From Bacteroidales bacterium (GTDB lineage: Bacteria; Bacteroidota; Bacteroidia; Bacteroidales; PXBB01): a stretch of 64,000 bases of DNA. A program made the position numbers and the translations under genes. Positions 58,947-64,000 of the stretch are shown piece after piece; position 1 is the stretch's first letter, and each line of letters opens with the position of its first letter. Location of the stretch: positions 1 to 64,000 of the forward strand of contig JAQVVM010000018.1 in the NCBI GenBank assembly GCA_028698995.1, written 5' to 3'. A model generated the notes under the pieces. It searched no databases, was not told the DNA's origin, and saw only the letters and a list, made by a program, of their open reading frames with translations.

Positions 58947-59843
58947 ATGTTGAATTCGCATCAGGGAGAGTTTGCAGCACTTTTTACAGCCTTTTGCTGG
59001 ACAATTTCAGCTTTAGTATTTGAATCAGCAAGTAAAAAAATTGGATCTATTGCTGTCAATTTTATCCGTTTGTTTCTTGCTCTTATAATAATTAGTATAT
59101 ATACCTATTTTTCGAGGGGTTTGTTGCTCCCAACAGATGCATCATTTCAGGCTTGGTTCTGGTTAATTTTGTCGGGGCTTATAGGTTTGGTTCTTGGCGA
59201 TTATTTCCTTTTCGAATCCTATACCATTATTGGCTCGAGAATAGCTATGCTCATAATGACATTGGTACCCCCACTTACAGCATTCTTAAGCTGGCTTTTT
59301 CTAGATGAAATTCTCACCTTGATGAATTTTTTGGGGATGGGATTAACCTTAACCGGAATAGCTTTAGTTATCATCAATAAAGGCAATGGCCAAAGGTTCT
59401 TTAAAATTAACTTCTCTCCCAAAGGCTTACTTTTCGCCTTTTTTGGAGCTGTTGGTCAAGCTTTGGGATTGATTTTAAGCAAAGTGGGGATGGGTAATTA
59501 CGATGCCTTTGCTGCATCACAAATTCGAATAATAACAGGTGTTATTGGCTTTGGTTTGCTAATTAGCTTTTGGAAAAAATGGACTCCTGTATCCTCAGCA
59601 TTAAAAAATAATACAGGCATGCTTCTGGTAGGATTAGGTTCTGTCTTTGGTCCGTTTTTGGGTATTTCCTTTTCCTTATATGCCGTTCAACATACACATG
59701 CAGGAATTGCCTCCACTATTATGGCCATAGTACCTGTTTTATTAATTCCTGTTGCAGTAATTTTCCTAAAACAAAAAGTAACCCTTAAAGAAGTGCTTGG
59801 TGCTGTTATCAGTGTACTGGGTGTGGCGTTGTTTTTTGCTTAA
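58947..59843 (+). CDS. EamA/DMT family transporter
   Basis: Inner-membrane transporter of 298 residues with ten predicted helices in two EamA repeats: first repeat FAALFTAFCWTISALVFESA to LTLTGIALVIINKG, second PKGLLFAFFGAVGQALGLIL to GAVISVLGVALFFA. DMT proteins of this type export small metabolites such as amino acids or take up nucleotide-related compounds; the substrate is not readable. The gene starts 41 nt after the DUF4290 stop and is probably cotranscribed. A hairpin downstream (59888-59912) could end transcription from this side too. Confidence 0.93.
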   Translation: MLNSHQGEFAALFTAFCWTISALVFESASKKIGSIAVNFIRLFLALIIISIYTYFSRGLLLPTDASFQAWFWLILSGLIGLVLGDYFLFESYTIIGSRIAMLIMTLVPPLTAFLSWLFLDEILTLMNFLGMGLTLTGIALVIINKGNGQRFFKINFSPKGLLFAFFGAVGQALGLILSKVGMGNYDAFAASQIRIITGVIGFGLLISFWKKWTPVSSALKNNTGMLLVGLGSVFGPFLGISFSLYAVQHTHAGIASTIMAIVPVLLIPVAVIFLKQKVTLKEVLGAVISVLGVALFFA

Positions 59844-59887
59844 GAATTGTAAATATTGAACCATTCCCTTCTTTAAAAAACAAAAAA

Positions 59888-59912
59888 CCGCTCTAAATCA
59901 TACTTAAAGCGG
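59888..59912 (-). terminator. Terminator of the tRNA-Lys gene (possibly bidirectional)
   Basis: A stem CCGCTTTAA / TTAGAGCGG (one mismatch, 7-nt loop) on the - strand is followed by a T-rich run (TTTTTTGTTTTTT). It lies 10 nt past the tRNA 3' end. On the + strand the same hairpin is followed by CTTTTATT and may serve the EamA gene. Confidence 0.75.
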
Positions 59913-59921
59913 CTTTTATTG

Positions 59922-59994
59922 TGATCCAGCTGGGATTCGAACCCAGGACCCCATCCTTAAAAGGGATGTGCTCTACCTGCTGAGCTACTGAATC
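59922..59994 (-). tRNA. tRNA-Lys (anticodon TTT)
   Basis: A 73-nt cloverleaf on the - strand. The acceptor arm GATTCAG pairs with CTGGATC (one G-U), and the D-arm is GCTCAGCAGGTAGAGC. The anticodon stem CATCC/GGATG encloses loop CTTTTAA with anticodon TTT, and the T-arm is CTGGG-TTCGAAT-CCCAG. Discriminator base A. The 3' CCA is not encoded. The downstream T-run hairpin and upstream TACTTTTG box support an independent transcript. Confidence 0.95.
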
Positions 59995-60008
59995 ATCAAT
60001 TGCGGGTG

Positions 60009-60016
60009 CAAAAGTA
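60009..60016 (-). promoter_or_regulatory. -7 promoter element of tRNA-Lys
   Basis: TACTTTTG on the - strand, exact TAnnTTTG match, 14 nt upstream of the mature tRNA 5' end, placing the RNA start only a few bases before it. The spaced TTTG is not seen. Confidence 0.5.
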
Positions 60017-60119
60017 ATATTTTATTTTATATAAAAAAATAAAACTTTGAAATAATCATAAAAAAAAATTCAATCATTTGAAAATGAATTAAATAATTTT
60101 ATTTTTTTTCAGAAATCTA

Positions 60120-61379
60120 TTAGGGTTTTACATATTGACCTATGAAAAGAGGTGTATTATTAGAATTTTCCTTAAGAATAAAAATAAATGGGTGGTTGGC
60201 TATGAACTGTTTGTACTCTGTTCTGTCGTCAGAAACGTATGCTGTTCTTGTCATCACAATGGCAGTGGCAGCAGCAGCTTCAGTGCCTTCTTCATCCACT
60301 TCGAAGAAAACTTTCTGAAGTATGGCGCTGATAAACAAATCCCTTCTACCCGAAATACCTGAAAAATCTGCACCGGCAAAAGCGCTCCTCATACCCATTT
60401 CTTTTAAAATATCAACCAACGAAAAGGAAGATTCGATTTTAAATTTTGGAATCTCCATATAAACCTTCTGGGGCTGAAGAGATTCTAAAATAGTCAAATA
60501 CTCTGTACTGTTTGGTACCAATGAATGGATATTTTCCGAAGTACTTTCTTTTGGCAACATAATTAAAAGGGATAGTTTGTCAGTAGTATAGTCAAGTTCT
60601 ATGGCATCTGCATTTTCAAGGTGTGCATATTTAATGTTTGGTTGACGTTGTGTCATAAATTTCGTTGAGATTTGTTCTGTTTGGTTCACTTGAAAAGGTT
60701 TCTCTCTTGTATTTTCATTTTTAAAAGGTAATTTCCACTTGGCTTTAATATAAAGTGCATTCACAAGCACCATACTTGTTGCGGCATTCAAAGTGCCCCT
60801 TGGAATAAGATTCAATATTCTATCCTTGGTCATGAGTTTTACCCAGTTATTAATATATGTTTCAACCATATCAGCTTCTTGAACAAAATCAACTTCCTCG
60901 AAGGCACCGTCGAAATATGTGTTCATATCACTGCGGTATTGCTCTAACACATCATAAGTTTTCTCGATAAATATTCTGTTAGCAAGATTAAAGTCAACGA
61001 GCTCATCATTTCCTATAAACTTCAGACTGTTTAAATAGTTTCTGAATTCTGAACGGAAAGCATTCAGGTCCGGGTTAAATTTTAAAACAGCACTCATTTC
61101 CTGCGCGGTTATTGTTCGTGCACCACTGTAAACCATACCGATAGCCAAATTTAATGATACCGGTGAAAGGCATACATTTCTACCTTTAAAAAGATTGCTT
61201 ATTTCCTTATATAAGTTCATCGAAAATAAAGACATCCCCATAGGTAAGGGCATTACTTCTTGAGTTTGAACTATAGTTGTATTACGAGATAAATCATTGT
61301 CAGCAACTTTTGCCGGTGTATTGCAATAAATACTAAGAATAAGTACTGATGCTAAAAAAAGGAAAAATAAGTTTTTCAT
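60120..61379 (-). CDS. Serpin family protease inhibitor
   Basis: Exported serpin of 419 residues. A signal peptide at 1-19 is followed by C20-region sequence that is only a poor lipobox (SIYC). The serpin fold is recognised by NVCLSPVSLNLAIGMVYSGA, NRIFIEKTYDVLEQY, MVLVNALYIKAKWKLPF, LLIMLPKE, and the signature NHPFIFILKE near the end. The reactive-loop hinge EEGTEAAAATA (363-373) is the inhibitory type with small residues. By hinge register the scissile bond would be T379-A380, with R378 next to it; the loop is longer than in alpha-1-antitrypsin, so R386 is another candidate. It probably protects the cell surface against host or community serine proteases. Monocistronic. Confidence 0.96.
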   Translation of the reverse strand: MKNLFFLFLASVLILSIYCNTPAKVADNDLSRNTTIVQTQEVMPLPMGMSLFSMNLYKEISNLFKGRNVCLSPVSLNLAIGMVYSGARTITAQEMSAVLKFNPDLNAFRSEFRNYLNSLKFIGNDELVDFNLANRIFIEKTYDVLEQYRSDMNTYFDGAFEEVDFVQEADMVETYINNWVKLMTKDRILNLIPRGTLNAATSMVLVNALYIKAKWKLPFKNENTREKPFQVNQTEQISTKFMTQRQPNIKYAHLENADAIELDYTTDKLSLLIMLPKESTSENIHSLVPNSTEYLTILESLQPQKVYMEIPKFKIESSFSLVDILKEMGMRSAFAGADFSGISGRRDLFISAILQKVFFEVDEEGTEAAAATAIVMTRTAYVSDDRTEYKQFIANHPFIFILKENSNNTPLFIGQYVKP

Positions 61380-61410
61380 AAATAGTATTTTTTAATTAAG
61401 AATTCTAAAG

Positions 61411-61418
61411 CAAAGTTA
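61411..61418 (-). promoter_or_regulatory. -7 promoter element before the serpin gene
   Basis: TAACTTTG on the - strand, exact TAnnTTTG match 31 nt before the serpin ATG. The nearest TTG lies 14 nt upstream, short of the ideal spacing. The rest of 61419-61558 shows no other feature. Confidence 0.45.
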
Positions 61419-61558
61419 ATTAATCATTATAACAATAAGGTAGTATCGAAAAAATAATCACATGTAAATAATTCAATTCTAATAAAATATCAATTAATTA
61501 AAAAATAAAAAGGGGACACAATTATGTTACCCCAAACACCTTTCTCTAAAATCATTTT

Positions 61559-61592
61559 TTTGGGAATACAACTGATATTTTTATTAATTTTG
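61559..61592 (+). promoter_or_regulatory. fabD: fabD promoter
   Basis: TTTG (61559-61562), a 22-nt spacer and TAATTTTG (61585-61592) on the + strand. The predicted RNA start is about 14 nt before the fabD ATG. Confidence 0.55.
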
Positions 61593-61611
61593 CATTCTTA
61601 AAAAATTAGAA

Positions 61612-62487
61612 ATGAAAGCATACGTATTTCCAGGGCAAGGGGCCCAATATATAGGGATGGGCAAGGATCTTTATGAAACTATTCCTATGGCAAGAGACAT
61701 GTTTGAAAAAGCCAATGACATATTGGGTTTTCGCATCACAGATCTGATGTTCAACGGAACTGAAGAAGACCTGCGTCAGACCAAAGTAACCCAACCTGCC
61801 ATATTCTTACATTCCGTTATTCTGGCTGCATCTCTCGGTGATAAATTCAAACCCGATATGGTGGCAGGTCATTCGCTGGGTGAATTTTCAGCATTGGTTG
61901 CAAATAAATCGTTGACATTTGAAGCCGGACTGAAATTGGTATCGAAAAGGGCCTTAGCCATGCAGAAAGCATGCGAAGCTGAGCCATCAACAATGGCTGC
62001 GATCATTGGTCTTGACGATGTAAAAGTTGAGCAAATCTGCAATCAGATAAAAGAAATTGTTGTTCCTGCCAACTACAACAGCCCTGGCCAATTGGTTATT
62101 TCAGGAAGTATAAAAGGCGTAGAAACCGCATGTGAGTTAATAAAGGCTGCAGGAGCCCGAAGGGCTTTGCCTCTTAAAGTAGGAGGTGCATTTCACTCCC
62201 CATTGATGGAACCTGCCCGCATTGAATTGGCTGATGCCATTAACAGCACCATTTTCAACATCCCGATTTGTCCTGTTTACCAAAATGTAAACGGGCAATC
62301 TGTTACAAATCCTGATGTTATCAAGCAGAATCTTATCAGACAACTTACTTCTCCGGTACGCTGGACTCAGATCATGCAAAATATGATTTCAGATGGTGCT
62401 TCTGTTTTTATTGAAGTTGGCCCCGGAACAGTACTTCAGGGATTGGTTAAAAAAGTAAAATCTGATATTGAAGCCTACAGTGCTTAA
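61612..62487 (+). CDS. fabD: Malonyl-CoA:ACP transacylase
   Basis: Loads malonyl groups on acyl carrier protein for fatty-acid synthesis. The 291 residues include MKAYVFPGQGAQYIGMGKDL, the Gln of TQPAIFLHSV, the nucleophile S88 in AGHSLGEFSALV, PANYNSPGQLVISG and the catalytic H195 in GGAFHSPLM. It ends with IEVGPGTVLQGLVKK. No other fab genes are adjacent, so it is probably monocistronic with its own promoter. Confidence 0.97.
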   Translation: MKAYVFPGQGAQYIGMGKDLYETIPMARDMFEKANDILGFRITDLMFNGTEEDLRQTKVTQPAIFLHSVILAASLGDKFKPDMVAGHSLGEFSALVANKSLTFEAGLKLVSKRALAMQKACEAEPSTMAAIIGLDDVKVEQICNQIKEIVVPANYNSPGQLVISGSIKGVETACELIKAAGARRALPLKVGGAFHSPLMEPARIELADAINSTIFNIPICPVYQNVNGQSVTNPDVIKQNLIRQLTSPVRWTQIMQNMISDGASVFIEVGPGTVLQGLVKKVKSDIEAYSA

Positions 62488-62504
62488 TTTTTTACAGAAA
62501 ACTA

Positions 62505-63188
62505 TTACAACTCCTCTTTTCTTCGTTCTAATTCCTTAATTTCATTCTTCTGATCTTCAATGGTCTTTCCTAAATCCCTTAATGTTGAAGTGTTTGTTTC
62601 TATTTCACTGTTATTGCTTTCAATCCTTCTTTGTCGTTGTTGTATGGTTTTATTATCCTGAGCTATCTGCCGTTCTAAATTCCGGTTTCTTTTCCTGAGT
62701 TTAGCCTCTTGTTTTGTCTGTTTTTTCAATGCTTTTTCCCTTTCTTTTATCACCTGATTTAGTTTTTCTTTACAGTAATTTTTTACAAAATTCTCAGCAA
62801 GCGTAGAAAAGGTTTGAAATTCCTGTGTATAATTTGTTTGTGAAATGAAATTACCTTCACTCATTTCCAATGCAAGAATCATTTCACTGCCGTCCCTGTG
62901 ATTGCTAAAGAAGGCATACACATTTACAGGATTAACACTAATTGAGGGGATGATAATACCTGTAGAAGTGACAGTATTTCGTTTACTCTTAGATTTATTG
63001 TTAAATTCTTTTTTAAGATAGGAAGCCCATGATTTTTGCAATAATTTATACTCAGCTTCTGAGACAATAGAGATGGCAGGTCGAACAGTCCTTTGAATGT
63101 CAACACTTGTGACGGTACTTCTATAAGTTTGCGAGAATAAAACTGTCAAACAAAAAACACCGGATAAAAGCAAAAATAATTTTTTCAT
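62505..63188 (-). CDS. Exported coiled-coil protein of unknown function
   Basis: Hypothetical periplasmic protein of 227 residues. A signal peptide (MKKLFLLLSGVFCLTVLFSQ) is followed by a globular part (about 25-135) with VNVYAFFSNHRDGSEMILAL and FSTLAENFVKNYCKEKLNQ. A highly charged coiled coil fills about 140-227 (KEREKALKKQTKQEAKLRKR, RRIESNNSEIETNTSTLRDL), running to the C-terminus. I recognise no named family. It stands alone, convergent with fabD by a 17-nt gap; the upstream 94-nt gap shows no clear promoter. Confidence 0.7.
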   Translation of the reverse strand: MKKLFLLLSGVFCLTVLFSQTYRSTVTSVDIQRTVRPAISIVSEAEYKLLQKSWASYLKKEFNNKSKSKRNTVTSTGIIIPSISVNPVNVYAFFSNHRDGSEMILALEMSEGNFISQTNYTQEFQTFSTLAENFVKNYCKEKLNQVIKEREKALKKQTKQEAKLRKRNRNLERQIAQDNKTIQQRQRRIESNNSEIETNTSTLRDLGKTIEDQKNEIKELERRKEEL

Positions 63189-63282
63189 GAGATTAATTTT
63201 TTAATATTACTATATCAGAATATATTTTTTTCGGTATTATTCTTTAAAATCACTTAAATAAAAATTGCAATCAAAGATGAGA

Positions 63283-64000
63283 CTATAAAAGATGATTCTT
63301 CAGTTTACCACTTTCTGCAAGTTTTAAAAAGTGCTTACTGTATAAGGCTTTTTTAAAATTCATAAAATAAACATCATTATGAAGGTCTGTGCCGGCAAAG
63401 TCATACAATTCCATATCAATAAGAGACTCAGCAACTTTTTTCACCTTTTCTGAATAATAACCGGAGAGGGAAATTGTATTAAGTTGAAAGTACAATCCAC
63501 GAGATTTTATTTCCTGATAGGTTTCCATATTATTGTGTAAATAGGCATATCTTTCCGGATGGGCAAGAATCACTTTGTAGCCATCAACATTGAGTTCAAA
63601 AAGCAATTGAAAAAAGTTTTTATACATATTATAATAGGACATTTCCACCAAAAGGTATTTATCTCCGAAAGTCAACAGTTGATTCTTATTGAAATGGTTG
63701 ATAAATCCATCATCAATAAGATATTCAGCAGCAGCTTCAATTTGAATGCTAATATTTTCTTTGCTTAAAACTTCTTTTAATTTGTTTAGTCCATCTGTAA
63801 TGATTTCAGGGGTGTTCTTATAAAAATCACTCATGATATGAGGCGTGGTTATTACTTTTGTATAACCCAATTCCTGTAATTTGCGAATTAATGATACCGA
63901 CTCTTCAATAGTCTTAACACCATCATCAATACCAGGTATTAGATGTGAATGCATGTCCGATTTAAGGAAGGACACATCAACAGGTGATTTAAGTGTGTTT
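63283..64000 (-). CDS. CpsB/YwqE-type tyrosine-protein phosphatase (PHP fold), 5' end outside window
   Basis: Metal-dependent phosphatase of the PHP family that dephosphorylates tyrosine kinases controlling capsule or exopolysaccharide synthesis. Metal ligands are visible in KSDMHSHLIPGIDDG, ITTPHIMSDFY, E in IEAAAEYLID, ILAHPERYAYL and FAGTDLHND. A GTG at 63975 could start translation, but the frame stays open to the window edge with coding-like residues (LKSPVDVSFLKSDMH), and family members usually have extra residues before DMHSH. The true start is therefore probably beyond 64000. Exopolysaccharide genes would be expected to the right; none is visible here. Confidence 0.88.
   Translation of the reverse strand, partial: NTLKSPVDVSFLKSDMHSHLIPGIDDGVKTIEESVSLIRKLQELGYTKVITTPHIMSDFYKNTPEIITDGLNKLKEVLSKENISIQIEAAAEYLIDDGFINHFNKNQLLTFGDKYLLVEMSYYNMYKNFFQLLFELNVDGYKVILAHPERYAYLHNNMETYQEIKSRGLYFQLNTISLSGYYSEKVKKVAESLIDMELYDFAGTDLHNDVYFMNFKKALYSKHFLKLAESGKLKNHLL

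Noticed and set aside
59922-61379. tRNA-Lys beside a serpin as a possible integration site of a mobile element
   Set aside because: No integrase, no direct repeat of the tRNA 3' end and no change of gene style was seen.
61511-61540. GGGG...CCCC inverted repeat between the serpin and fabD genes
   Set aside because: Only four G-C pairs followed by mismatches and no T-run in either direction; not a convincing terminator.

Overview
The window is AT-rich chromosomal DNA from a member of the Bacteroidota, most likely a Bacteroidales-type anaerobe. Four things point there: proteins with type IX secretion (T9SS) C-terminal sorting domains, families largely confined to the phylum (DUF4295, DUF4290, DUF4837, LytTR kinase/regulator pairs), promoter elements of the TTTG / TAnnTTTG type, and the zinc-free (C-minus) forms of bL33, bL36 and uS14. 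There are no signs of phage, insertion sequences, integrases or CRISPR arrays. This is mostly core chromosome with a few accessory envelope genes.

Layout: 1-1438 (-) is a truncated outer-membrane TonB-dependent receptor, divergent from a LytS-type kinase and LytTR regulator (1.66-3.4 kb, +). 3.5-6.2 kb (-) holds rimO, ftsY, a DUF4295 gene and rpmG. 6.26-14.86 kb (-) has a small lipoprotein gene and a very large T9SS protein (about 2,627 residues) made of 23 alternating Ig-like modules. 14.9-17.3 kb (-) encodes a fused E1 alpha/beta 2-oxoacid dehydrogenase. 17.4-26.3 kb (-) is a cell-envelope block: an MBOAT acyltransferase, an SGNH hydrolase with two SPOR domains, a DUF4837 lipoprotein, an MltD-like transglycosylase with three LysM domains, an NlpC/P60-LysM peptidase and an M23 peptidase. 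26.4-33.6 kb carries alaS (+), a LysM/periplasmic-binding-protein fusion, guaA and ilvE (-). A secreted FG-GAP T9SS protein (+) and enolase (-) follow.

37.5-55.5 kb (-) is the full str-S10-spc-alpha ribosomal block running from rpsL to rplQ. It includes fusA, secY, map, infA and rpoA, with a strong promoter before rpsL and a strong terminator after rplQ. 55.8-59.8 kb (+) holds a PcrA/UvrD helicase, a DUF4290 gene and an EamA transporter. After that come tRNA-Lys(TTT) (-), a serpin (-), fabD (+), a coiled-coil periplasmic protein (-) and a CpsB/YwqE-type PHP phosphatase (-) cut by the right edge.

Functionally, most of the window is translation machinery, protein export and targeting (SecY, FtsY), and envelope building and remodelling. 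The accessory items most worth a second look are the giant alternating-module T9SS protein with one conserved cysteine per second module, the MBOAT plus SGNH-SPOR-SPOR pair among peptidoglycan hydrolases, the LysM-binding-protein fusion, and the inhibitory-type serpin.
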